A stretch of DNA of 24,985 nucleotides from Desulfarculales bacterium UBA696 (GTDB lineage: Bacteria > Desulfobacterota > Syntrophobacteria > Syntrophobacterales > Syntrophobacteraceae). The stretch is from assembly GCA_002298995.1 (NCBI GenBank), contig DBMO01000040.1, positions 29,157-54,141 on the forward strand. The letters are read 5' to 3'. Both the position numbers and the translations under genes were made by a program. Positions within the stretch are counted from its first letter, which is position 1, and each line of letters starts with the position of its first letter. Of the stretch, positions 7,842 to 15,492 are shown one piece after another. A model generated the notes under the pieces. The model made no database searches and was not told the origin of the DNA. It was given only the letters and a program-made list of their open reading frames with translations.

Positions 7842-9770
7842 ATGGCTAAGGCTGTTGGCATAGACTTAGGAACAACCAACTCGGTTGTGGCAGTATGGGA
7901 AGAGGGTAAACCGACGGTTATCCCAAATTCCGAGGGCTCTCGCCTCACGCCCTCCGTTGTCGCATATACCGAAGACGGGCAGCGCCTGGTAGGCCAGGTC
8001 GCCCGCCGGCAGGCGATACTCAACCCGGAGGCAACGATCTATTCAGTCAAGCGCTTCATCGGCCGCAAATGGGGCGAGGTGGACGAAGAGGCGAAGATGG
8101 TCTCCTACAAAGTGGTGAGGGGGCCAAATGACACCGTCAGGTTCGAAATCCGCGGAAAACTGGTCTCTCCCGAAGAGGTTTCGGCGCAGATCCTTCGGAA
8201 ACTTGCTGACGACGCTTCCAAATACCTTGGCGAAAAGGTGACTGAAGCGGTTATCACCTGCCCCGCCTATTTCAATGACGCGCAGCGCCAGGCGACCAAA
8301 AACGCAGGTGAGATTGCGGGTCTCAAGGTCCTTCGAATAATCAACGAGCCGACGGCGGCAGCCCTTGCATACGGCCTGGAGAAAAAGAAGAACGAGACCA
8401 TCCTTGTGTTCGACCTTGGCGGCGGCACGTTTGATGTCTCCATTCTGGACGTCGGGGACGGGATCGCCGAGGTGCGCTCCACTTCGGGTGACACGCACCT
8501 GGGAGGCGACGACTTCGACAAGAAAATCGTGGACTGGGTTGCGGAGGAGTTTAAAAAGGAGTCCGCGATCGATCTTCGAAAGGACCGCCAAGCGCTTCAA
8601 AGGCTCTATGAGGCCTCCGAGAAGGCAAAAATCGAGCTGTCGAGCGTGACCGAGACTACAATAAACCTGCCCTTCATCACTGCTGACGCAAGCGGTCCCA
8701 AGCACCTGGTGATGAAGCTCACGCGTGCAAAGCTTGAGTCCCTGACCCACGATCTCGTCGAGCGCTGCCGTGGGCCGGTCGAGCAGGCCCTGACCGACGC
8801 ACGGCTGACCGTCAAGGACATCGACGAAGTCATCCTGGTCGGAGGCGCCACCCGCATGCCCGCGGTCCAGGAACTGGTCAGGAAGCTCACCGGCAAGCAG
8901 CCCAACATGAGCGTCAATCCCGATGAAGTCGTGGCGGTGGGCGCGGCCATTCAGGCCGCCGTACTGAAGGGCGAGGTGCAGGATGTCGTGCTGCTCGACG
9001 TGACGCCGCTCTCCCTGGGAGTCGAGACTCTTGGCGGAGTCATGACGAAGCTCATCGATCGCAATACAACGATTCCGGCAAGGCGGGAGGAAATCTTCTC
9101 GACAGCGGATGACAACCAGTCGGCGGTGGATATTAACGTGCTGCAGGGCGAGCGGGAGTTGGCAAGAGACAATCGCGCGCTCGGCAGATTCCGCCTCGAA
9201 GGGATACAGCCCGCCCCACGCGGGATGCCTCAAATCAAGGTGAGTTTCGATATCGATTCCAATGGCATCCTGAGCGTGACCGCGCGCGACCAGCAAACGG
9301 GAAAAGAGCAGGCCATAACCATCTCGGAATCCACCAATCTCTCGAAGAGCGACGTAGACCGGATGGTCCAGGATGCCCAGGCCAACGCGGCCGAGGACAA
9401 GCTGCGCAGGGAAACCATCGAAGCCAGAAATAAGGCCGATACCCTCGCCTACCAGCTGGAGCGCACGTTGCAGGACTTGGGCGAGAAAGCCCCGGCGCAC
9501 GAGAAAGCGCGCTCGGAGCAGCTCATCGAGGAAGCTCGGGCGGCGGTAATGGATGAAAGTACGAGCAAGGAGCGGTTTCAGCAGCTTGCCGGTGACCTCC
9601 AGCAGGCACTCCAGATGATAAGCGCGGCCGCTTACCAGCAGGCCGGCGCTCAGCAGGGCTACGCGGGTCCCGAACCAGGTGGGCCTGAACCCGGTCCAGC
9701 CGGCGGATACCGCCCCGGCCGTCCACCCAGGGGCGAGGACGTGATAGATGCGGAGTACACCGAACACTAG
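7842..9770 (+). CDS. dnaK: Chaperone DnaK (Hsp70)
   Basis: This full-length 642-residue Hsp70 opens with GIDLGTTNSVVAV (residues 6-18). It carries the second phosphate loop DLGGGTFDVS, the adenosine motif VGGATRMPAVQ, the interdomain linker VVLLDVTPLSLGVETLGG, the substrate-binding beta domain and the helical lid. The ATG at 7842 follows AAAGGAGGA closely. The C-terminal tail is Gly/Pro-rich (about residues 605-630) and ends VIDAEYTEH, a variant of the usual acidic EEVD-like end of bacterial DnaK. It folds nascent and stress-denatured proteins in the cytoplasm using ATP, with a J-protein and a nucleotide exchange factor. The neighbouring J-protein and ClpB genes suggest a disaggregation role. 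grpE is absent from the window. Confidence 0.98.
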   Translation: MAKAVGIDLGTTNSVVAVWEEGKPTVIPNSEGSRLTPSVVAYTEDGQRLVGQVARRQAILNPEATIYSVKRFIGRKWGEVDEEAKMVSYKVVRGPNDTVRFEIRGKLVSPEEVSAQILRKLADDASKYLGEKVTEAVITCPAYFNDAQRQATKNAGEIAGLKVLRIINEPTAAALAYGLEKKKNETILVFDLGGGTFDVSILDVGDGIAEVRSTSGDTHLGGDDFDKKIVDWVAEEFKKESAIDLRKDRQALQRLYEASEKAKIELSSVTETTINLPFITADASGPKHLVMKLTRAKLESLTHDLVERCRGPVEQALTDARLTVKDIDEVILVGGATRMPAVQELVRKLTGKQPNMSVNPDEVVAVGAAIQAAVLKGEVQDVVLLDVTPLSLGVETLGGVMTKLIDRNTTIPARREEIFSTADDNQSAVDINVLQGERELARDNRALGRFRLEGIQPAPRGMPQIKVSFDIDSNGILSVTARDQQTGKEQAITISESTNLSKSDVDRMVQDAQANAAEDKLRRETIEARNKADTLAYQLERTLQDLGEKAPAHEKARSEQLIEEARAAVMDESTSKERFQQLAGDLQQALQMISAAAYQQAGAQQGYAGPEPGGPEPGPAGGYRPGRPPRGEDVIDAEYTEH

Positions 9771-9801
9771 ACGGAGGGCGGAATAGGACGGGCCGGCGGA
9801 T

Positions 9802-9909
9802 GTAGGTTGGTCGAGCGGTGAATGGTCCCCAATCCGAGATCATTTTCAGAAAACGAAATCCAGCTCGGCGGCGGGTTATTGGGTTTCGCCCTCGCTCGGC
9901 CCAACCTAC
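9802..9909. repeat. Dispersed-type palindromic element between dnaK and cbpA
   Basis: GTAGGTTGGTCGAGCG (9802-9817) is the near-perfect complement of 9893-9909, with one gap and one mismatch, and encloses about 75 bases. Read on the minus strand it begins GTAGGTTGGGCCGAGCG and continues GCGAAACCCAA. This is the look of the common ~100-base 'GTAGGTTGGG...CCAACCTAC' intergenic repeats seen in many bacterial genomes. It fills a large part of the 399-base gap between dnaK and cbpA. In the remainder (9910-10169) I see no gene and only a poor promoter candidate (TATACT at 10089-10094 without a good -35). Confidence 0.6.
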
Positions 9910-10169
9910 GGTGGTGCATGGATTCGGCGCGGCGGAAGAACAAAGTTGCATTCCGAATGAATTAGTGATTGATTTAAATTCGGGTGCCCGGCGCGCATCG
10001 TCAGCTGCTTCTTATATTTATACGCCTTGCGCTCCCGCGGTTCGAGTAGCCTGGTCCCACCGCGTATACGAGCGCCGCAATTCTGTTCTATACTACCAGG
10101 GGGAGAAACCGCGGTTTCGGGATAATCGACAGTCCACGTGGAATTCTTATTGAGGATGGCGGGGAATCT

Positions 10170-11165
10170 ATGGCGGTCAAATTCAGGGACTATTACGAAA
10201 TCCTGGCTGTAAAAAGGGGCGCAAGCCAGGCTGAGATTCAGAGGGCCTACCGGAAGCTGGCCCGCAAGTATCATCCTGACGTAAACAAGGCCAAGGATGC
10301 GGAAGACAAATTCAAAGAGATAAACGAGGCCTACGAAGTACTGAAAGACCCCGAAAAACGCAAAATGTACGATCAACTCGGTCCTGAATGGCGCTCCGGC
10401 CAGGAGTTCAGGCCGCCTCCGGGATGGGATTTCCGGCAGCAGGGCTTCCGAACGGCTGGCGGTCAGGGTGCACAGGAATTCCAATGGGGCGGCTCTGGAG
10501 GCTTCAGCGACTTTTTTGAATCCCTGTTCGGCGGCGGGGGTTTTCAGGAAGGGGTTCGTGGAGGCAGGGGAGGCTTCGGCAGGCAGGGGACTGTTTTCCG
10601 CCAGGCCGGATCGGACCAGGAAACCACCCTCCGGATAACTCTCGAGGAGGCATTTCAAGGCGCCGCCAAACCTATCATCCTCCAGAGCCAGTCCATAACC
10701 CCTGACGGGCAGATACAGACTCAGGAAAAGCGCTATGAAGTGAAAATACCTCCGGGAATTCTCCCGGGGCAGAAGATTCGCCTGTCGGGTCAGGGGGGGG
10801 CCGGAGTCGGCGGAGGCCCCAGCGGGGACCTCTACCTGAAGATCGAGATCGAACCGCACCAGGTTTTCACCCTCAATGGACGGGACCTTTACATGGAGGT
10901 GCCCGTCACGCCCTGGGAGGCTGTTCTGGGGGCTGAGATCAACGTCCAAACCCTCTCGGGCACAATCACGTTGAAGATCCCTCCGAGCACTCAATCCGGA
11001 CAAAAGCTTCGGATTCGGGGAAAGGGAATGCCGAACCCCAAGGGCCCGCTGGGCGACCTGTACGCAACCGTCGTGGTCAAGGTGCCCACGAAGCCGTCTC
11101 CAAAGGAGCGGGAGCTGATGGAAGAATTGAGACAGATATCCGGTTTCAATCCTCGACAGCAATAG
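10170..11165 (+). CDS. cbpA: CbpA-type DnaJ co-chaperone without zinc finger
   Basis: This 331-residue Hsp40 has an N-terminal J domain (about 6-72) with the HPD motif at 35-37 that stimulates DnaK ATPase. A Gly/Phe/Gln-rich linker (about 80-150) follows, then the two-lobed C-terminal substrate-binding domain (about 155-325; IPPGILPGQKIRLSGQG and IPPSTQSGQKLRIRGKG are the paired lobe signatures). The four CxxCxGxG zinc-finger repeats of DnaJ proper are absent, giving the class II/CbpA layout. The ATG at 10170 follows GGCGGGGA. It lies 399 bases after dnaK, so it may have its own promoter. Nine bases separate it from the MerR-like gene, pointing to cotranscription with cbpM and clpB. Confidence 0.93.
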   Translation: MAVKFRDYYEILAVKRGASQAEIQRAYRKLARKYHPDVNKAKDAEDKFKEINEAYEVLKDPEKRKMYDQLGPEWRSGQEFRPPPGWDFRQQGFRTAGGQGAQEFQWGGSGGFSDFFESLFGGGGFQEGVRGGRGGFGRQGTVFRQAGSDQETTLRITLEEAFQGAAKPIILQSQSITPDGQIQTQEKRYEVKIPPGILPGQKIRLSGQGGAGVGGGPSGDLYLKIEIEPHQVFTLNGRDLYMEVPVTPWEAVLGAEINVQTLSGTITLKIPPSTQSGQKLRIRGKGMPNPKGPLGDLYATVVVKVPTKPSPKERELMEELRQISGFNPRQQ

Positions 11166-11174
11166 GGCTTTAAC

Positions 11175-11504
11175 ATGGCTGAGATGAGATACCTTATGGT
11201 TCGGGTGGAAACGGGCGACTGGCCTCCCTATTGCACCCTCGGCGAAGTAGCCTATCGCGCCGGGCTGCATCCGGAACTCGTCGAAAAATTCATTCGCCTC
11301 GGGTTGATCGAATTCGCCGAAGAAAACGACGACGGAGAGATGCTCTTCGATGCCTCCGTTGTTCCTCTAATCAGGCGCATAATGAGGCTGCGCAACCAGC
11401 TGGGGGTAAATTACGCAGGCATCGGAGTCATCCTCGAATTGCTCTCGCAGCTCGACCTGATGGAATCGCGCATAGAAGAGCTGGAAAAGAAATTGGGGAT
11501 TTAG
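11175..11504 (+). CDS. CbpM-like chaperone modulator (MerR-like HTH)
   Basis: This small protein of 109 residues has a MerR-type winged-helix N-terminal half (CTLGEVAYRAGLHPELVEKF, about 20-39, then RLGLIEF). Its C-terminal half is helical and leucine-rich, ending in a short coiled coil (SRIEELEKKLG). E. coli CbpM shares this fold and binds the J domain of CbpA, inhibiting it. Its position directly behind a CbpA-type gene supports the same role; alternatively it is a DNA-binding regulator of the heat-shock cluster. The gene is nine bases after cbpA and 25 bases before clpB. The ribosome binding site is weak (AGGG), which may mean translational coupling. Confidence 0.8.
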   Translation: MAEMRYLMVRVETGDWPPYCTLGEVAYRAGLHPELVEKFIRLGLIEFAEENDDGEMLFDASVVPLIRRIMRLRNQLGVNYAGIGVILELLSQLDLMESRIEELEKKLGI

Positions 11505-11529
11505 GATTTAATCTACGGAGCTTAGTGCC

Positions 11530-14178
11530 ATGGATATTAACAAATTCACGCTCAAATCGCAGGAAGCGGTACAGGCTGCCGAAACCAAGGCAACACGCTT
11601 CGGTCACATGGAAGTCGATGGAGAGCACTTGCTCCTGGCAATGATCGAGCAGCCAGACGGCCTTACATCCAAGCTTGTGCAGAGGATGGAAATCCCGGTC
11701 GACCAGATGCGGCGAAGGCTCGAAGAGGAACTCGCCAGAAGACCGCGCGTCAGCGGACCCGGAGTCGAGCGTGGAAAGATCTACATCAGCCAGAGGCTCA
11801 ACAGGCTCCTCAATAACGCGCAGGAAGAGGCGCAGCGCCTCAAAGACGAGTACGTTTCGGCTGAGCACATCCTGCTTGCATTTCTCCAGGAAGGGGCAAC
11901 TACCAGCGCAGGCAGGGTCCTCCAGGAATTCGGGATCAACAGGGACGCCCTGCTCCAGACCCTTACCTCGATCCGCGGCTCCCACCGGGTTACGAGCGCC
12001 AGTCCCGAGGGCACATACGAAGCGCTTCTAAAATACGGACGCGACCTCGTCGAGGAGGCCAGGAGCGGTAAACTCGACCCGGTAATCGGGCGCGATTCCG
12101 AAATCCGGCGGGTGGTACGAATCCTTAGCCGCAAGACCAAAAATAACCCGGTGCTGATCGGAGAGCCCGGTGTTGGCAAAACGGCCATAGTCGAGGGCTT
12201 GGCCCACCGCATCGTAAGGGGTGACGTTCCCGAGGGGTTGCGGGATAAAACGATTTTTTCACTCGATATGGGCTCCCTTGTTGCCGGGGCGAAATTTCGC
12301 GGCGAATTCGAGGAGCGCCTCAAGGCCGTTCTTCTCGAAGTGAAGGAAGCACAGGGGCGAATTCTCCTCTTCATAGACGAGCTTCACACCATTGTAGGCG
12401 CGGGGCGGGCGGAAGGCTCGATAGATGCCGGCAATATGCTCAAACCCATGCTGGCCAGAGGGGAGCTTCACTGCATCGGGGCAACCACCCTTGACGAGTA
12501 CCGCAAGAATATCGAAAAAGACGCCGCCCTCGAGCGCCGGTTCCAGCCGGTCGTGGTCGAACAACCAACGGTTGAGGACACCATCTCGATTCTTCGCGGT
12601 CTAAAGGAAAGGTTCGAGGTCCACCACGGGGTCAAAATCCAGGACATCGCCTTGGTGGCATCCGCCGTTCTCTCGAACCGCTACATCAGCGACCGTTTCC
12701 TGCCGGATAAGGCCATCGACCTGGTGGATGAAGCCTGCGCGATGATCCGCACCGAGATCGACTCAATGCCCGCCGAACTCGACGAGATAACCAGGCGGGT
12801 GACTCAGCTCGAGATCGAGGAAGTGGCCCTTAAAAAAGAACAGGACAAGGCCAGCCGCACGCGCCTTGAAAACCTCAGAAAAGAGCTTGCCGAACTTCAA
12901 GCCGGGGCTGACGCCATGAAGGCGCAGTGGGAGATGGAAAAAGAGGCGATAAAGAGGGTGCGGGCGATCCGGGAAGAAATCGAGAAGGTGAACCGGGAAA
13001 TCGAGGCCTCTGAGCGCGAGTACAACCTCCAGAAGACCGCCGAGCTCAAATACGGCAAGCTGCCGGAACTCCTGAACAAGCTTCGTGAAGAAGAGGCTCG
13101 GCTCGCGGATAAGCAGTCGGGACAAAGGCTCCTCAGGGAGATGGTAACCGAAGACGAAATAGCTGAGATCGTATCGCGCTGGACGGGCATTCCCGTAACA
13201 CGCCTGGTCGAAAGCGAGCGCGAAAAACTCCTGCGCCTTGATGAAGTACTCCACAAGCGGGTCATCGGTCAGGACGAAGCGGTCCAGCTCGTCGCGGATG
13301 CTGTAATCCGCGCAAGGGCCGGCATAAAGGACCCGCGCCGCCCGATTGGTTCCTTCATCTTCCTCGGCCCAACAGGCGTGGGGAAGACCGAGCTTGCCAA
13401 GACCCTTGCCGAAGCCCTCTTCGATACCGAGGAAAATTTGATTAGGATCGACATGAGCGAGTACCAGGAACGGCACACGGTATCGCGGCTTATCGGGGCG
13501 CCTCCGGGATACGTGGGCTATGAAGAAGGCGGCCAGTTGACCGAGGCGATCCGCCGCAAGCCTTACTCGGTTATCCTTTTCGATGAGATCGAAAAGGCGC
13601 ACACCGACGTCTTCAACGTCCTGCTCCAACTGCTCGACGACGGCCGCCTTACCGACGCCCAGGGACGCACCGTGGACTTCAAGAACACCGTCGTCATAAT
13701 GACCAGTAACATAGGATCGATGTACCTCATGGACGCAGTAAACGAGCGGGGCGAAATTACCCAGATTGCGCGCGAAAATGTCATGGCCGAGTTGCGCCGT
13801 CAATTCAGGCCCGAGTTCCTGAACCGGGTGGACGACATAATTTTGTTCAAGCCGCTTACCCTGGCAGAGATCGAGCAAATAATCGACCTGCTCGCCGAGG
13901 ACCTCACGAGAAGGCTAAAAGACAGGCGCATGACCCTGAACCTTACGGAAAGGGCCCGCGAATTCATAGCCCGCGCCGGCTACGACCCCGTCTACGGTGC
14001 GAGGCCCCTGAAGCGCTACCTCCAGCACGAACTCGAAACCCGAATCGGCCGCGCCCTCATCGCCGGCATGATCCCCGACGGAGCGACGATAAACGTCGAT
14101 GTCCAAAACGACGAACTGGTGGTGACCCACACCGCCGAACTGGAACTGGCAACCCCGGCCGAAGAACCGGCGGCGTGA
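11530..14178 (+). CDS. clpB: ATP-dependent disaggregase ClpB
   Basis: This 882-residue Hsp100 is of full length. Order of domains: Clp_N double repeat (about 1-145), AAA1 with Walker A GEPGVGKT (211-218) and Walker B FIDELH, the long coiled-coil middle domain (about 405-525, rich in Glu, Lys and Arg) that separates ClpB from ClpA and ClpC, AAA2 with Walker A GPTGVGKT (613-620) and Walker B LFDEIEKAH, then the C-terminal D2-small domain. No ClpP-binding IGF loop is evident. It threads aggregated proteins through its hexameric pore and hands them to DnaK/J. The ATG at 11530 follows GGAG by nine bases. It is the last gene of the cbpA-cbpM-clpB unit. Its stop codon lies within the first unit of a tandem repeat. 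Confidence 0.98.
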   Translation: MDINKFTLKSQEAVQAAETKATRFGHMEVDGEHLLLAMIEQPDGLTSKLVQRMEIPVDQMRRRLEEELARRPRVSGPGVERGKIYISQRLNRLLNNAQEEAQRLKDEYVSAEHILLAFLQEGATTSAGRVLQEFGINRDALLQTLTSIRGSHRVTSASPEGTYEALLKYGRDLVEEARSGKLDPVIGRDSEIRRVVRILSRKTKNNPVLIGEPGVGKTAIVEGLAHRIVRGDVPEGLRDKTIFSLDMGSLVAGAKFRGEFEERLKAVLLEVKEAQGRILLFIDELHTIVGAGRAEGSIDAGNMLKPMLARGELHCIGATTLDEYRKNIEKDAALERRFQPVVVEQPTVEDTISILRGLKERFEVHHGVKIQDIALVASAVLSNRYISDRFLPDKAIDLVDEACAMIRTEIDSMPAELDEITRRVTQLEIEEVALKKEQDKASRTRLENLRKELAELQAGADAMKAQWEMEKEAIKRVRAIREEIEKVNREIEASEREYNLQKTAELKYGKLPELLNKLREEEARLADKQSGQRLLREMVTEDEIAEIVSRWTGIPVTRLVESEREKLLRLDEVLHKRVIGQDEAVQLVADAVIRARAGIKDPRRPIGSFIFLGPTGVGKTELAKTLAEALFDTEENLIRIDMSEYQERHTVSRLIGAPPGYVGYEEGGQLTEAIRRKPYSVILFDEIEKAHTDVFNVLLQLLDDGRLTDAQGRTVDFKNTVVIMTSNIGSMYLMDAVNERGEITQIARENVMAELRRQFRPEFLNRVDDIILFKPLTLAEIEQIIDLLAEDLTRRLKDRRMTLNLTERAREFIARAGYDPVYGARPLKRYLQHELETRIGRALIAGMIPDGATINVDVQNDELVVTHTAELELATPAEEPAA

Positions 14179-14214
14179 AGGTGCGACCGGTGAAGGTGCG
14201 ACCGGTGAAGGTGC
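14175..14214. repeat. 15-bp tandem repeat overlapping the clpB stop codon
   Basis: GTGAAGGTGCGACCG occurs at 14175-14189 and 14190-14204, with a partial third copy at 14205-14214. The clpB TGA (14176-14178) lies inside the first copy. Looser relatives of GGTGCGATGAAGT continue to about 14405, for example near 14225, 14253, 14360 and 14396. This looks like a decayed minisatellite and fills the region before the REPtron. No gene is supported between 14179 and 14425. Confidence 0.7.
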
Positions 14215-14425
14215 AGTGAAATAAAGGTGCGATAGAGTTGAGATGCAATGGGGGTGCGATGAAGTAGAGGGTTGCCGCCATCGCAACACCTGATTTTGAT
14301 TCAGGGGCCAATGATCCAACGAGCGTGCGCTGAAGTTGAGAGTTGCAGTAGATGAGGTTGCGATGAAGTAAAGTACAAAAAGTAGTAGTGGAGTAAAGGT
14401 GCGGCAAGGAATAGAAGCGACAACC

Positions 14426-14515
14426 GCCCTGAAAGGGCTTCGTAATCCAGCCCAGGGTCAGCGGCAGCGCCACCCTGGGTAAGGCGTCTCTCGACCGTTC
14501 AGCCCTGAAAGGGCT
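14426..14515. repeat. Left REP triplet of the RAYT element
   Basis: Three palindromes lie in a row. GCCCTGAAAGGGC is at 14426-14438. A larger hairpin pairs CCCAGGGT (14451-14458) with ACCCTGGG (14472-14479) over a 13-base GC-rich loop. AGCCCTGAAAGGGCT is at 14501-14515. Read in reverse, the triplet matches the one at 15036-15128 beyond the transposase gene. Confidence 0.85.
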
Positions 14516-14561
14516 GCCTAAGTTTGGGGTGATGCGACGAGAATGACTCAGGTGTTACTGT

Positions 14562-15017
14562 TCAATCCCACACGTATTCTTCTTTAAACGAGAGTCCGTT
14601 TTTTCGCAAAAACAGGCGAAACTCATCTTGGAAGGAAAGCTTCTCATGGTGTTTAGCCTGATTCATGATGTACCCATGTGTTGCAGAAATGCCTGAAAAA
14701 CTCACCGAAAATGCGCCATAACCATTCTGCCATTGGAAACGTGCAAATTCCTGCCCCTTGGTCTTGATCCATTTTGACGAGCTGCGCTTAATCTCCGCGA
14801 TGATTTTAGCGACAGTATTCGTACGTGAGAATCTGCATAAAATGTGAACGTGGTCCGCGCAGCCCCCGATAATACGAGCCGGACAGTCGTACTCTTTCAT
14901 CACGGCAGCCAGGTATGCATGCATTTCGCCGCGAATGTTCTCGTCAATCAGAAAGGGGTGGCGGTTCTTGGTTGAAAAAATTATATGTATGTGGATCTGG
15001 GCGAGGGATTGAGCCAT
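14562..15017 (-). CDS. REP-associated tyrosine transposase (Y1/IS200-like, RAYT)
   Basis: This intact 151-residue HUH nuclease is of the Y1_Tnp (IS200/IS605 TnpA-like) superfamily. The metal-binding HUH motif is DHVHIL (His56, His58), and the single catalytic tyrosine is Tyr116 in GYIMNQAKHH. The N-terminal MAQSLAQIHIHIIFSTKNR is typical of this group. Such enzymes cut single-stranded DNA at hairpins. The ATG at 15017 follows AAGG by eight bases. On both sides lie mirror-image triplets of palindromes, so the gene and repeats form a REPtron and not an ordinary insertion sequence. No tnpB is present. No frameshift or truncation is visible, so it may be functional. Confidence 0.92.
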   Translation of the reverse strand: MAQSLAQIHIHIIFSTKNRHPFLIDENIRGEMHAYLAAVMKEYDCPARIIGGCADHVHILCRFSRTNTVAKIIAEIKRSSSKWIKTKGQEFARFQWQNGYGAFSVSFSGISATHGYIMNQAKHHEKLSFQDEFRLFLRKNGLSFKEEYVWD

Positions 15018-15035
15018 TGCGACGACCTTCTATGG

Positions 15036-15128
15036 AACCCTTTCAGGGTTCATGTTATCCGTCGTACCCACATACCCAGGGTGGCGCTCCCGCTTACCCT
15101 GGGCTGGGTTATTTAGCCCTTTCAGGGC
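15036..15128. repeat. Right REP triplet of the RAYT element
   Basis: AACCCTTTCAGGGTT (15036-15050), a large hairpin pairing CCCAGGGT (15075-15082) with ACCCTGGG (15096-15103), and GCCCTTTCAGGGC (15116-15128). The first palindrome lies only 19 bases upstream of the transposase start, so RAYT binding there could affect its own expression. Confidence 0.85.
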
Positions 15129-15482
15129 GGGCCTTTAGGTCTGATCATAGATGATCTTCAATCACGTGGGCTTTACCGCTGATTGAGATAATTAGCAAAT
15201 TGCAAATGCAAGTAGTCAAACGCAAATTGGTTATTTGACAAAATAATATCTCATCACTTTAATCCGATACGGGGTTTTCGCAATTCGTGATGTGCCGCAG
15301 GCAGCAAGGTTTTCCGCCTTTTTCTCGGGTCGGCCGGCAAACTTCTCTGGCGAACCCGGCGAGCATCTAATCCCGAGCAAAAAACGGTTGCAAAAAGCCC
15401 ATGCGTGACTAAACTCAGGCCCATATTGTCCGCTTATTGCGACCTTTTCTACATAACTTGCTGGCCTCAAGAAATCTTCCAT
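15129..15482. other. Intergenic region with a GC-rich two-stem structure
   Basis: About 15165-15260 is AT-rich. Further on, an outer stem CTCGGG (15324-15329) with CCCGAG (15372-15377) encloses GCCGG (15333-15337) with CCGGC (15356-15360). The structure lacks a T-run on either strand. It does not match a riboswitch class I can recognise. It would lie in the 5' leader of the secreted-protein gene if transcription begins upstream of it. An overlapping minus-strand frame (15231-15797) is not supported as a gene. Confidence 0.35.
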
Positions 15483-15487
15483 GGAGG
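15483..15487 (+). promoter_or_regulatory. Ribosome binding site fixing the secreted-protein start
   Basis: GGAGG lies five bases before ATG 15493. The in-frame ATG at 15481 overlaps it and is therefore unlikely to be used. Confidence 0.75.
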
Positions 15488-15492
15488 TGTGT

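Larger units (their letters stand above)
14426..15128 (-). mobile_element. REPtron: RAYT gene between mirrored REP triplets
   Basis: The transposase gene is bounded by two sets of three palindromes in inverted orientation. Spacing is mirrored: gaps of 12 and 21 bases on the left, 24 and 12 on the right. The large central hairpins are near-identical in reverse complement (14447-14480 against about 15074-15107). No target-site duplication is obvious, as expected for Y1 enzymes. Confidence 0.8.

Noticed and set aside
8043..9767. 574-codon open frame antisense to dnaK
   Set aside because: Long antisense frames opposite Hsp70 genes are a known by-product of codon bias in GC-rich DNA. There is no recognisable domain and the dnaK frame is certain.
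9906..11270. 454-codon minus-strand frame opposite cbpA
   Set aside because: It overlaps a complete J-protein gene, has low-complexity content and no family resemblance.
12763..13878. 371-codon minus-strand frame opposite clpB
   Set aside because: It is a shadow of the ClpB coding sequence, with no ribosome binding site or domain.
15324..15377. Possible cyclic-di-GMP (GEMM) riboswitch
   Set aside because: The GCCGG and AACCCGGC pieces recall GEMM, but the order and spacing of conserved blocks do not fit on either strand.
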